Source: Paenibacillus sp. FSL K6-1096 (lineage in GTDB: Bacteria > Bacillota > Bacilli > Paenibacillales > Paenibacillaceae). Taken from it: 64,000 nucleotides of DNA. This document shows, piece after piece, positions 51,354 to 59,611 of this stretch. How positions within the stretch are numbered: position 1 is the stretch's first letter; every line of letters starts with the position of its first letter. The DNA lies in the NCBI RefSeq assembly GCF_037977055.1, contig NZ_CP150274.1, positions 6,944,001 through 7,008,000 on the forward strand, written 5' to 3'. Position numbers and translations under genes: made by a program. A model generated the notes under the pieces. It was given only the letters and a program-made list of their open reading frames with translations, was not told the origin of the DNA and did no database searches.

Positions 51354-52514
51354 ATGAAACAGCTACGCATTGGAATGATAGGTTATAAATTCATGGGCAA
51401 GGCCCACAGCAACGCTTACCGCAGTCTGCCGATGTTCTTCCCGAAGGCCGTTAAGCCGCACATGTCGGTGATCTGCGGACGCAATGAGGAAGCGGTTACA
51501 GAGGCGGCCGATCAGCTCGGCTGGTCGGAGAGTGTGACTGACTGGAAGGAGCTGATTGCCCGCGATGATATTGATCTGGTCGATATTAATGCGCCAAGCG
51601 ATGCCCACAAAGAGATTGCCCTGGCGGCAGCCGCCGCAGGCAAGCATATCTTCTGCGAGAAGCCGCTGGCGCTGAATCTGGAGGATTCCCGCGAGATGCT
51701 GAAGGCTGCCGAAGCAGCGGGCATTGCCCATATGGTGGGCTTCAACTACCGTTTCTCCCCGGCGGTCCGGCTGGCGAAGCGTCTGATCGAGAGCGGACGT
51801 CTGGGCACAATCTATCATTTCCGCGCCTGGTTCCTTCAGGACTGGATTCTGGACCCGGAATTCCCGCTAGTCTGGCGGCTGCAGAAGGAGATTGCAGGCT
51901 CCGGTTCACATGGTGACCTGGGCGCGCATCTGATTGACCTGGCCCACTTCCTCGTAGGGGATGTGGAGGAGGTCATCGGGATGAGCGAGACGTTCGTCAA
52001 GGAGCGCCCGCTGGCTACGGAGATGACCGGGCTTAGCGCCAAGGCGGGCAAGGATGCTCCGCGCGGTCCGGTCACCGTGGACGATGCCACGCTGTTCCTG
52101 GCCCGCTTCGCGAATGGTGCGCTGGGCAGCTTCGAGGCGACCCGCTTCGCAGCCGGACACCGTTCGACGAATTCCTTCGAGATCAACGGCAGCCTGGGCA
52201 GCGTGAAGTTCGACTTTGAGCGGATGAACGAGCTGGAGGTCTACCTGACCTCTGACGCCGAGGACGTACAGGGCTTCCGCCGCGTGCTGGCGACCGATCC
52301 GTCGCATGACTATGCGGAGGCCTGGTGGCCGCCGGGCCACACCATCGGGTTCGAGCATACGTTCATCCATGAGATGCTGGAGCTGTCGAATGCTATTGAG
52401 GAAGGACGCCAGCCGGAGCCGAATTTCCGCGACGGCGTGAAGTGCCAGGCGGTGCTGGAAGCGGTGGACCGTTCCATCGAGCAGCGGCGCTGGGTGCCGA
52501 TAGCTGAGATGTAA
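51354..52514 (+). CDS. Gfo/Idh/MocA family oxidoreductase
   Basis: 386 residues. Rossmann start LRIGMIGYKFMGKAHSNAYR, the family's EKP motif in HIFCEKPLAL (about residue 104) and the catalytic-region GDLGAHLIDLAHFLVG (His about 193). The usual role is NAD(P)-dependent oxidation or reduction of sugars or cyclitols. AGAGGAGG precedes the ATG. It stands as a single unit with its own terminator, but it lies beside an AraC regulator and a second oxidoreductase and isomerase likely in the same pathway. Confidence 0.9.
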   Translation: MKQLRIGMIGYKFMGKAHSNAYRSLPMFFPKAVKPHMSVICGRNEEAVTEAADQLGWSESVTDWKELIARDDIDLVDINAPSDAHKEIALAAAAAGKHIFCEKPLALNLEDSREMLKAAEAAGIAHMVGFNYRFSPAVRLAKRLIESGRLGTIYHFRAWFLQDWILDPEFPLVWRLQKEIAGSGSHGDLGAHLIDLAHFLVGDVEEVIGMSETFVKERPLATEMTGLSAKAGKDAPRGPVTVDDATLFLARFANGALGSFEATRFAAGHRSTNSFEINGSLGSVKFDFERMNELEVYLTSDAEDVQGFRRVLATDPSHDYAEAWWPPGHTIGFEHTFIHEMLELSNAIEEGRQPEPNFRDGVKCQAVLEAVDRSIEQRRWVPIAEM

Positions 52515-52523
52515 ATAGAGAAA

Positions 52524-52559
52524 CACCGCCGGCTGCGGAGTGGCCGGCGGTGTTTTTTT
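52524..52559 (+). terminator. Terminator after the first Gfo/Idh/MocA gene
   Basis: Perfect stem CACCGCCGGC / GCCGGCGGTG with a nine-base loop and TTTTTTT. Confidence 0.92.
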
Positions 52560-52594
52560 AGCTGGATAGAGGGTGCAAAGGCGGCGGAGCCAAA

Positions 52595-52670
52595 TGTAAT
52601 CGAAAAACCGAACACATTCGGCGTTACGTGGGTGCGTGTGCCAAATGTAATCGAAAAACCGAATACATTT
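52595..52670. repeat. Two units of the 51-bp repeat family
   Basis: TGTAATCG at 52595 and 52646, exactly 51 bp apart, each followed by AAAAAC and CGAACACA or CGAATACA, with a G-rich GTGGGTGCGTG half between. It is the same family as the array at 3563. Confidence 0.85.
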
Positions 52671-52723
52671 GCAGCGGTGGAAGACCCGTAGACCGGTTGG
52701 CCGCAGCACAATGCCTAATCAGG

Positions 52724-53617
52724 TTACCCCTGCTTCCGGTCCTGCGACGGAGTAATGCCCTTGTACTGCTTGTAGAGCTTGGTGAAGTAATTGGGATTGT
52801 CGCAGCCGACCCGGCCTGAAATCTCGGTAATGCTGAGGTCGGTCTCCAGCAGCAGCCGCTGCGCTTCGTCCATCCTGGAGAAATTCACGTAATCGATGAA
52901 GGTGCGGCCTGTGAGCTTCTTGAAGGTTTTGCAGAAATGAAAAGGATTGAGATTAACGAACCGGGCTGCCTGCTCAATCGACAGCTTTTGGTCCGTATGG
53001 GTCTCCAGATACTCCAGCAGCGGCTTGAAGCGTTCGCGGTGGATGCCGCCACGCTCTCCCTGCTCGCGTTCATTCCTCTGCCGGGCCGGGAAGGCGCGGG
53101 ACAGCAGGGTGAAGAACAGATGCAGCTGATTCTTCACGACAAGCTGGAAAGCAGGCTCCTTGCCCTCCACCTCGCGGATAATCCGGTCCAGCAAAGGATA
53201 ATACATAGCGCATTCGGGATTCTGCGATGCCGGCATGACCGGAAACTGGTTCTGGTTGTTAAGATAAGGAGCCACAAATTGCTCATGCTGCGAATCCTGG
53301 TTCCGGTCCTTAAACAAGGAGGCATGGAACACAATGGAGACATAGGACAGGTCTCCGCTGCACAGGCTATAGCCGACATGAAGCCCGCCGGATGGCACGA
53401 TGATGACATCTCCGGGACCGGCTTCATAGGGCTTGCTGTCTACATGAAAGACGGCCTGCCCTTCACGCATCACTATAATCTCGAAATGCTCATGCCAGTG
53501 CAGGAATAGAATATTCTCCTCTGGCTTCACATCACGGAGGGTATTGAAGAATAGACGAAACGGGTAGGTCTTCTCCTCCAGGCGGGGGTATTCCTTAAGT
53601 TCCTTCGGATAGGTCAT
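52724..53617 (-). CDS. AraC family transcriptional regulator with cupin domain
   Basis: 297 residues. The N-terminal cupin (LHWHEHFEIIVMREGQAVFH, GPGDVIIVPSGGLH) is followed by a C-terminal AraC double helix-turn-helix (LSIEQAARFVNLNPFHFCKT, ITEISGRVGCDNPNYFTKLY). ATG 53617 was preferred over GTG 53635 because GGGAG lies between. It is divergent from the isomerase-oxidoreductase pair and probably senses a sugar to activate it. Confidence 0.92.
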   Translation of the reverse strand: MTYPKELKEYPRLEEKTYPFRLFFNTLRDVKPEENILFLHWHEHFEIIVMREGQAVFHVDSKPYEAGPGDVIIVPSGGLHVGYSLCSGDLSYVSIVFHASLFKDRNQDSQHEQFVAPYLNNQNQFPVMPASQNPECAMYYPLLDRIIREVEGKEPAFQLVVKNQLHLFFTLLSRAFPARQRNEREQGERGGIHRERFKPLLEYLETHTDQKLSIEQAARFVNLNPFHFCKTFKKLTGRTFIDYVNFSRMDEAQRLLLETDLSITEISGRVGCDNPNYFTKLYKQYKGITPSQDRKQG

Positions 53618-53741
53618 GACGGCTTCAACTCCCACAAGATTCAGCTAGATTAGCACAAGATAAGAAGAGATTTTACGTGAAATGACAGATATACTTGGGT
53701 TGTTGAACTAACTATAAACCAATATTGGAGTGGTATACAAG

Positions 53742-54629
53742 ATGCAAGACACCATGAGAATCGGAACACTGGTTGGCGGCGGGGATGCCGTAAGAGTTAT
53801 TCCGCAGATTGTAGGGCACGGGTTCGAATCGTTCAGCCTGACCTTCTGGCAGACTACCGGCACTACAGATCTTGCAGAGACAGCAGCCCGGGTGCGTGAA
53901 TTGGCCCAGGAGCATGATTTCATCATCTCCTCAATCGGGATCTTCGGGAATCCGCTGACCGGTACAGGCGACAATGCTGATACGGTGGCAAGCTGGGAGC
54001 GGCTGATCGATCATGCACATCTGTTCGGAACGGATCTGGTCTCCGGCTTCACCGGACGTCTCACCGGATTATCTATAGATGAGTCTCTGCCAAAGTTCGC
54101 CGAGGTGTTCGGGGAGCTGTCCAGACGGGCGGCAGACCGCGGAGTGAAGATTGCTTTTGAGAATTGCTCGATGGACGGCAACTGGCGGACAGGCGACTGG
54201 AATATTGCGCATAACCCTTCGGCCTGGGAGAAGATGTTCAATGCCGTGCCTGCGGATAATCTCGGCCTGGAGTGGGAGCCATGCCACCAGATGGTACAGC
54301 TCATTGATCCGATTCCGCAGCTGCGCAAATGGACGGATAAGATCTTCCATGTCCACGGCAAGGACGCGACCATCGCCTGGGACATCGTGAAGGAATACGG
54401 AATCCACGGGCCTAAGCCATATGTGTGGCACCGCACACCGGGCTTCGGGGATACGAACTGGACTGATGTAATTTCGATTCTCCGCCAAGCCGGGTACAAG
54501 GGCACGATTGACATTGAAGGCTGGCATGATCCCGTTTACCGTGACGAGCTGGAGATGATGGGGCAGGTCCACGCACTGAATTATCTCAAAACCTGCCGGG
54601 GCGGCAGCTTCGTCCCGAATCCGGTCTGA
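53742..54629 (+). CDS. Sugar phosphate isomerase/epimerase (TIM barrel)
   Basis: 295 residues of the xylose-isomerase-like TIM-barrel family. Metal-ligand segments: IAFENCSMDG (Glu), LGLEWEPCHQM, KIFHVHGKDATI and GTIDIEGWHDPVY. It likely isomerises or dehydrates an inositol or sugar derivative. ATG 53742 has GGAG ten bases upstream. The next oxidoreductase gene follows after 20 bases. Confidence 0.87.
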   Translation: MQDTMRIGTLVGGGDAVRVIPQIVGHGFESFSLTFWQTTGTTDLAETAARVRELAQEHDFIISSIGIFGNPLTGTGDNADTVASWERLIDHAHLFGTDLVSGFTGRLTGLSIDESLPKFAEVFGELSRRAADRGVKIAFENCSMDGNWRTGDWNIAHNPSAWEKMFNAVPADNLGLEWEPCHQMVQLIDPIPQLRKWTDKIFHVHGKDATIAWDIVKEYGIHGPKPYVWHRTPGFGDTNWTDVISILRQAGYKGTIDIEGWHDPVYRDELEMMGQVHALNYLKTCRGGSFVPNPV

Positions 54630-54649
54630 CTTGGGGCGGGGGGTAAGCT

Positions 54650-55702
54650 ATGACTGCTGATTATCGTGTTGTTGTTGCGGGCTGCGGGGCGATGGCGAAT
54701 GAATGGATAAGCTATGCGCTGAACCATGCCGGTATTGAGATAGTTGCGCTTGTAGATATCCGGCGGGAATCCGCAGTGGCGATGGCTGCAAAGCACGGGC
54801 TAACCTGTCCGGTGTACACAGAGGTATCCCAGGCAATTGCCGATACGGGGGCGAGTGTGGTGTTCGATGTAACCGTTCCCGCAAGCCATTACAGCGTAGC
54901 CCGCACGGCGCTTGAAGCCGGGTGTCATGTCTTTGCCGAGAAGCCGCTGGCGGAGACTATGGCAGAGTGCAACGAGATTGTGGAACTGGCCAGGCGTACA
55001 GGGTTGAGCCATGCGGTGATGCAGAACCGCCGGTATGATCCGCGTATCCGCTCGCTGCGCCAGCTTATTGAGTCAGGCACAATCGGTCGGATAGGTTATG
55101 TGGGCGCCAGCTTTTTCCTTGCACCGCATTTCGGCGGCTTCCGGGATCAGATGGACAGCCCGCTGCTGCTGGATATGGCGATTCACACCTTCGATCAGGC
55201 CCGGTTCATCAGCGGTGCTGATCCTGTAAGCGTATATTGCCAGGAGTTCAATCCGCCCGGCTCGTGGTATCAGGGGAATGCGGCGGCGGTCTGTATTTTT
55301 GAGATGTCGGACGGATCGGTGTTCTGTTATCAGGGCTCCTGGTGTGCCGAAGGTGCACCTACCTCATGGGAAGCCTCCTGGCGGGTTCAGGGAGAGCGGG
55401 GGGCAGCCATCTGGGATGGCCGGGAGATGCCGTATGCCGAGGTGCTGCCCGCCGATCTGCCTACGGGGCAATTCCTCCATGACTACGTGCGGGTGGAGGG
55501 ACCGGAGGTGCAGATGGAGAAGACCTTCCATCAGGGCTGCCTCGACGAGATGTTCCGTTCGCTGGCTGAGGGACGGCCCGCCGAGACGGATGGCCGCGAT
55601 AACCGTTACAGTATGGCGATGGTGCTCGGCGCACTGGAGAGCGCACGGACCGGCCGCAAGCTGAGTATTGCGGAGTTTATGCAGAACGCTACATTAGTGT
55701 AA
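54650..55702 (+). CDS. Gfo/Idh/MocA family oxidoreductase
   Basis: 350 residues. The Rossmann segment YRVVVAGCGAMANEWISYAL, the EKP motif in HVFAEKPLAETMAE and the MDSPLLLDMAIHTFDQARFI active-site helix identify the family. It is only distantly like the oxidoreductase at 51354. The start has GGGGCGGGGGG upstream and follows the isomerase gene by 20 bases, so the two form an operon under the AraC regulator. Confidence 0.9.
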   Translation: MTADYRVVVAGCGAMANEWISYALNHAGIEIVALVDIRRESAVAMAAKHGLTCPVYTEVSQAIADTGASVVFDVTVPASHYSVARTALEAGCHVFAEKPLAETMAECNEIVELARRTGLSHAVMQNRRYDPRIRSLRQLIESGTIGRIGYVGASFFLAPHFGGFRDQMDSPLLLDMAIHTFDQARFISGADPVSVYCQEFNPPGSWYQGNAAAVCIFEMSDGSVFCYQGSWCAEGAPTSWEASWRVQGERGAAIWDGREMPYAEVLPADLPTGQFLHDYVRVEGPEVQMEKTFHQGCLDEMFRSLAEGRPAETDGRDNRYSMAMVLGALESARTGRKLSIAEFMQNATLV

Positions 55703-55712
55703 GAGGGGAGGA

Positions 55713-55735
55713 GGCAGCCGGGAGGCTGCTTTTTT
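55713..55735 (+). terminator. Terminator after the isomerase-oxidoreductase operon
   Basis: GGCAGCC / GGCTGC with loop GGGA, then TTTTTT. Confidence 0.82.
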
Positions 55736-56196
55736 CTCGAAATATAAGAATTTATGTTGCACACGATAACTTATCATTATATTTCTCGCTGAAACGATAC
55801 CGTCCTTAAACAGAACGGCAAAGCCGTTTCCGCTTGTAGAGGTGGAAATTATGATTTTCTTCTGTTTTTAGAGGAATCCTGCAAAAAATGCAACATTACT
55901 GCCTAATAGAATTGGTTTATGCTGAAATCCTGCACGAAATGCAACAAATCCAACGATAACTTACTCTCATCACCGAAAATCCTGCAAATCATGCAACATT
56001 GTACCGCAGCCAGTAACCCTTAGAGAGAAATCTTGCAAAATGTGCAAGAATCTTCACCCGCTAGGGTAATTTTGTTCCGGATGTAGAAGCTGCTGGGACC
56101 TTGGATAGTTACATGAGTCCATAAGTGTCTGACATCAGTACATTCCAAATTTATGCAATCAAGATTAGACTGTGAACCAGATCATGCATTTAATAT
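55736..56196. other. Intergenic region holding the TGCA-type repeat array
   Basis: About 460 bp with no supported gene. Besides the array at 55875-56053 it has CGATAACTTA at 55764 and 55954 and a perfect hairpin AACGGC-AAA-GCCGTT at 55814-55828. Confidence 0.6.
55875..56053. repeat. Array of four TGCA-hairpin units, 51-52 bp period
   Basis: AATCCTGC (AATCTTGC in the last) begins at 55875, 55926, 55978 and 56029, spaced 51, 52 and 51 bp. Each unit has the form TTGCA or CTGCA, a 5-6 base gap, then TGCAA (for example CCTGCAAAAAATGCAACATT; the last is CTTGCAAAATGTGCAAG, a clean hairpin). It is unrelated in sequence to the 3563 family but has the same period. Confidence 0.8.
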
Positions 56197-56210
56197 AAGG
56201 AGTGGTCTGG

Positions 56211-56765
56211 ATGGAAGAAGCGATTAGAGTCGTGATTGGCAGCGGTGGAAGTACACATAACCAGGGGTGGCTGCATACGGAGGAGTCGGAGCTTAATCTG
56301 CTGCGGGAAGAACAGTGGTTTGCCCGATTCAAGAAAGGCTCCATCAGAGCGATCCTGGCTGAGCATGTCTGGGAGCATCTGACGTATGAGGAGGGGATAC
56401 AGGCGGCAAGAATTTGCTATTCTTATCTGGCACCTGGCGGGTATATCCGCTGTGCTGTGCCGGACGGGTATTTTCCGGATGAAGCTTATCAGAAGATTGT
56501 ACAGGTCGGGGGGCCGGGCCCCCTGGATCATCCGGCGGCGTCCCACCGTATCGTACATAATTACAATACCCTGAGAGGCGTGTTCACGGCTGGCGGTTTT
56601 GAGGTCAAACTGCTGGAATACTGTGATGAGACCGGAAGGTTTCACTTCAACTTTTGGGATGAGAAGGAGGGCTTTATTTATCGTTCTAAGCGCTTCGATC
56701 ACCGTAATGCAGCAGGAAGGCTGGGTTTTGTCTCGCTGATTGTGGATGCCGTCAAAAAAAGCTGA
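56211..56765 (+). CDS. SAM-dependent methyltransferase-like protein
   Basis: 184 residues. The central AEHVWEHLTYEEGIQAARIC plus YSYLAPGGYIRCAVPDGYF is the post-I to motif III block of class I methyltransferases, as in the COG4627-type predicted methyltransferases. The N-terminal SAM-binding glycine loop is short and altered (RVVIGSGGSTHNQGW), so activity is uncertain. AAGGAG lies eight bases before ATG 56211. It is a single gene between a repeat array and a convergent DUF1657 gene. Confidence 0.72.
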   Translation: MEEAIRVVIGSGGSTHNQGWLHTEESELNLLREEQWFARFKKGSIRAILAEHVWEHLTYEEGIQAARICYSYLAPGGYIRCAVPDGYFPDEAYQKIVQVGGPGPLDHPAASHRIVHNYNTLRGVFTAGGFEVKLLEYCDETGRFHFNFWDEKEGFIYRSKRFDHRNAAGRLGFVSLIVDAVKKS

Positions 56766-56796
56766 TCCCCGCAGCATACGCTGCATTGAGATCAGC
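56753..56796 (-). terminator. Terminator of the DUF1657 gene (minus strand)
   Basis: GCTGATC / GATCAGC with inner GCAGC-ATAC-GCTGC; on the minus strand it is followed by a run of seven or more T. It overlaps the end of the convergent methyltransferase-like gene. Confidence 0.8.
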
Positions 56797-56822
56797 CTTC
56801 AATCCACGCCCGCCGTTCCGGC

Positions 56823-57029
56823 CTAGAAGCCGCGGTATTGCGGTTCTTCCTTTTCCAGCTGAGTTACGCGGCCTTCCACCTGCTGAACGATCTGCTGGGT
56901 CTGCTCGGCGGCATTGGTGAACAGGGTCTTGGCCTCTTCATTCTGCGTTTCCATGGCGAATTGCTCCAGGCTGGCCTGGGCGCTTTTGAGCGAAGCCACG
57001 CAGGTCTTCACTTGTGATGCAACAGTCAT
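56823..57029 (-). CDS. DUF1657 domain-containing small protein
   Basis: 68 residues: VASQVKTCVASLKSAQASLE, QFAMETQNEEAKTLFTNAAE, then a Gln/Glu-rich helix and QYRGF. DUF1657 proteins are small and helical, often found beside DUF421 genes in spore formers. ATG 57029 follows GGGAGG. It is divergent from a DUF421 protein whose C-terminal tail resembles this protein. Confidence 0.85.
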   Translation of the reverse strand: MTVASQVKTCVASLKSAQASLEQFAMETQNEEAKTLFTNAAEQTQQIVQQVEGRVTQLEKEEPQYRGF

Positions 57030-57187
57030 CGTGTCTGTCCTCCCTTCTTTGGACGTTGAAATCATAGAGGATAGTGTCCTCCATTCATAACTTTCATATG
57101 CTGGGAATTATATGCATCCGGAAACTTGGTTAACCTCCCCGGCGCTGACAAATACTGATGATGAATAATAAAGCTGGGGGGATAAGA

Positions 57188-58048
57188 ATGCCAGAATCAT
57201 TAGAGGTGATCCTGCGGACTTTGTTTGCGGTGGTCGTCTTGTTTTTTCTCACTAAAGTTCTGGGAAAGCGGCAGGTGTCGCAGCTGTCGTTCTTTGAGTA
57301 CATTACAGGAATTACGATAGGCAGCCTGGCGGCGTATATCTCGCTGGATACGGACAAAACCTGGCATCTCGGCCTAATCGCGCTGGTCGTATGGGTCGGC
57401 TGCTCCCTGCTGATTGAGTTCCTGCAGATCAAGAGCAAGAAGGCCCGGGATTTCATTGACTTCAAATCGACCGTACTGATTCAGGACGGCAAGATTCTGG
57501 AGGATAATATGAAAAAAGAGCGCCTGAGCACGGACGAGCTGCTGGAGGAGCTGCGCAAGAAGGATGTCTTCAAACTGGCCGATGTTGAATTCGCTATAAT
57601 GGAGTCGGACGGGGCGATTAACGTACTCCAGAAGAAGGAGAATCTGCCCCTGACCGCCAAGGATCTTGGGGTTAAGGTAGCTCCGGAGAAAGAGACGCTT
57701 GCTGTCATCATGGACGGTGAGATTATGGACGAATCGCTGGACAGCATGAATCTCTCCAGAGCATGGCTTCAAGGTGAGCTTGAAAAAATGAATCTGACCG
57801 TAAAGGATGTATTCCTCGGCCAGGTGGATTCGTATGGTGAGCTGACCGTGGATCTGTATGCGGATAATGTGAAGGTGCAGCAGCCTCAGGATAAGCCTCA
57901 GCTCTATGCGCTGCTGAAGAAATGCGAGGCCGATCTGGAGCTGTTCAGCCTGTCCACGAAGAATAAGGCAGCCAAGCAGATGTACGGCAAATGCTCGGAG
58001 CAGATGCAGGAGCTGCTGCAGCAGCTGAAGCCTTTTATCCAGAACTGA
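57188..58048 (+). CDS. DUF421 membrane protein with DUF1657-like C-terminal tail
   Basis: 286 residues: three membrane segments (LEVILRTLFAVVVLFFLTKV, ITGITIGSLAAYI, LGLIALVVWVGCSLLIEFL), then DUF421 soluble repeats (DGKILEDNMKKERLSTDELL, VDSYGELTVDLY; YetF/YrbG-like). The last 45 residues (LKKCEADLELFSLSTKNKAA, KQMYGKCSEQMQELLQQL) resemble the neighbouring DUF1657 protein. ATG 57188 follows GGGGGGAT. Function unknown; presumably a sporulation- or stress-linked membrane protein. Confidence 0.85.
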   Translation: MPESLEVILRTLFAVVVLFFLTKVLGKRQVSQLSFFEYITGITIGSLAAYISLDTDKTWHLGLIALVVWVGCSLLIEFLQIKSKKARDFIDFKSTVLIQDGKILEDNMKKERLSTDELLEELRKKDVFKLADVEFAIMESDGAINVLQKKENLPLTAKDLGVKVAPEKETLAVIMDGEIMDESLDSMNLSRAWLQGELEKMNLTVKDVFLGQVDSYGELTVDLYADNVKVQQPQDKPQLYALLKKCEADLELFSLSTKNKAAKQMYGKCSEQMQELLQQLKPFIQN

Positions 58049-58058
58049 CGGCTGCCTC

Positions 58059-58095
58059 AAGCAAAAAGAACCGGGTTTCCCGGTTCTTTTTGCTT
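58059..58095 (+). terminator. Terminator after the DUF421 gene
   Basis: Perfect AAGCAAAAAGAACCGGG / CCCGGTTCTTTTTGCTT with loop TTT. Confidence 0.9.
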
Positions 58096-58101
58096 GCACT
58101 G

Positions 58102-58130
58102 GAATAAATTCAGTAGGGGCTGGAACACTA
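58102..58130 (+). promoter_or_regulatory. Possible sigma-G promoter of the germination operon
   Basis: GAATA (58102-58106), 17 bases, AACACTA (58124-58130), compared with the forespore sigma-G pattern GHATR-N18-CATXHTA. It is partial on the -10 side, but gerA operons are sigma-G controlled in Bacillus. Confidence 0.35.
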
Positions 58131-58162
58131 AGAAACAACTAGCTCGGAAGGAGGCCGGCAGT

Positions 58163-59611
58163 ATGCCAGAACCAGACATTCTTCAGCTTGTCAGGGAGCA
58201 GCTTACCGATTGCAGTGACGCGGTGTATCAATCGATCCGTATATACGGACATCTCTGTATGTTGGTCTATATCCCCTCAATAGTAGATATGCACAATCTT
58301 CAGGAATTCATTACAACCCCGTTAAAGTCTGAATCGGACTCCAAACGGGACTGGCCGGATTTCATAGAACGGCTGGAGCTGGGATCTGCATTCGCTGTGC
58401 CGTATATGAAGTCTTATCACCCTGAACGTGCAGCAGAACGGATCGTCAGCGGGAACCCGGTGCTGTGTATTGAAGGGCTGCCGTATGTTTATTACTTTGA
58501 TATCGTTCGTTACCAGAAAAGAGCGGTATCCGAATCACAGAATGAATTAGTAGTCATCGGTCCCCAGGAAGCTTTCATAGAAGACATTCATACGAATCTC
58601 TCTTTGCTGCGTCACAAAATTAAACACCCAGGACTTAAAACCAAACACTTCACGGTTGGAAAATATACAAAAACAGATATTTATCTTGTCTATATTGAAG
58701 GTCTATGCAAGCCTGAAATTCTGTCTGAACTGGAGGAGAAGCTGAGCCATTTTTCAATTGACGGTATTTTAGGCATCAGCTACCTGGCAGAACATATTCA
58801 GCAGAAACATTTTTCTCCTTTTCCTGTTTACCAATATACCGAGCGGCCTGATTCAGTAGCAGCTTCATTGATGGAAGGAAGGGTCAGTATTCTGCAGGAC
58901 GGTACGCCGTCTGCCTTGCTGGCACCCGTAACATTCTTTGCGTTGCTGCAATCCTCCGAGGATTACTACCAGAGCTTCTATGCCGGCAGCTGGATCAGAA
59001 TGGTCCGTCTTGCGTTCTCTCTAATATCCATGCTGCTCCCGGCGTTATATGTAGCAATAACCACCTTTCACTCCCAGATCATACCGTCTGATCTATTGAT
59101 TACGATTGCTTCTGCCCGCGAGAATATTCCCTTCTCCGCACTGACAGAGGCGCTGATTATGGAGCTTACATTCGAAGCCCTGCGCGAAGCAGGAACGCGG
59201 ATTCCGAAGCCGGTGGGCCAGACTGTCTCTATTATTGGAGGTATTGTCATTGGGCAGGCTGCTGTGCAGGCGGGGATCGTCTCTGCACCAATGGTTATTG
59301 TTGTCTCTATAACAGGGATCGCTTCCTATATCATTCCGCATCTTGAACTTGGCTTAGCCTTCAGGCTGCTTCGGTTTCTGCTGCTTGTGTTGGGGGGCAC
59401 GATGGGATTGCTTGGCGTGTTTTGTGCTGTTTTTGTTATATACGGACATCTGACTAATCTTAAGTCATTCGGTACACCGTTTCTGCAGCCTATAGCACCA
59501 CTGGTAATGAAGGACTGGAAGGACACCCTCATTCGTGTACCGTCCCAATATATGAAGCAGCGGAGTACCTCTTACACTAACACTGCAAACAAAAGGAGAC
59601 AGAAGCCATGA
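58163..59611 (+). CDS. Spore germination protein, GerA family (GerAA type)
   Basis: 482 residues: a large soluble N-terminal domain (1-270), then about five membrane segments. Signature parts are RMVRLAFSLISMLLPALYVA, PFSALTEALIMELTFEALRE, RIPKPVGQTVSIIGGIVIGQ and QAGIVSAPMVIVVSITGIAS. It is the A subunit of a germinant receptor in the spore inner membrane. ATG 58163 follows AAGGAGG. Its stop overlaps the GerC-type gene (ATGA). The germinant is not predictable. Confidence 0.95.
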   Translation: MPEPDILQLVREQLTDCSDAVYQSIRIYGHLCMLVYIPSIVDMHNLQEFITTPLKSESDSKRDWPDFIERLELGSAFAVPYMKSYHPERAAERIVSGNPVLCIEGLPYVYYFDIVRYQKRAVSESQNELVVIGPQEAFIEDIHTNLSLLRHKIKHPGLKTKHFTVGKYTKTDIYLVYIEGLCKPEILSELEEKLSHFSIDGILGISYLAEHIQQKHFSPFPVYQYTERPDSVAASLMEGRVSILQDGTPSALLAPVTFFALLQSSEDYYQSFYAGSWIRMVRLAFSLISMLLPALYVAITTFHSQIIPSDLLITIASARENIPFSALTEALIMELTFEALREAGTRIPKPVGQTVSIIGGIVIGQAAVQAGIVSAPMVIVVSITGIASYIIPHLELGLAFRLLRFLLLVLGGTMGLLGVFCAVFVIYGHLTNLKSFGTPFLQPIAPLVMKDWKDTLIRVPSQYMKQRSTSYTNTANKRRQKP

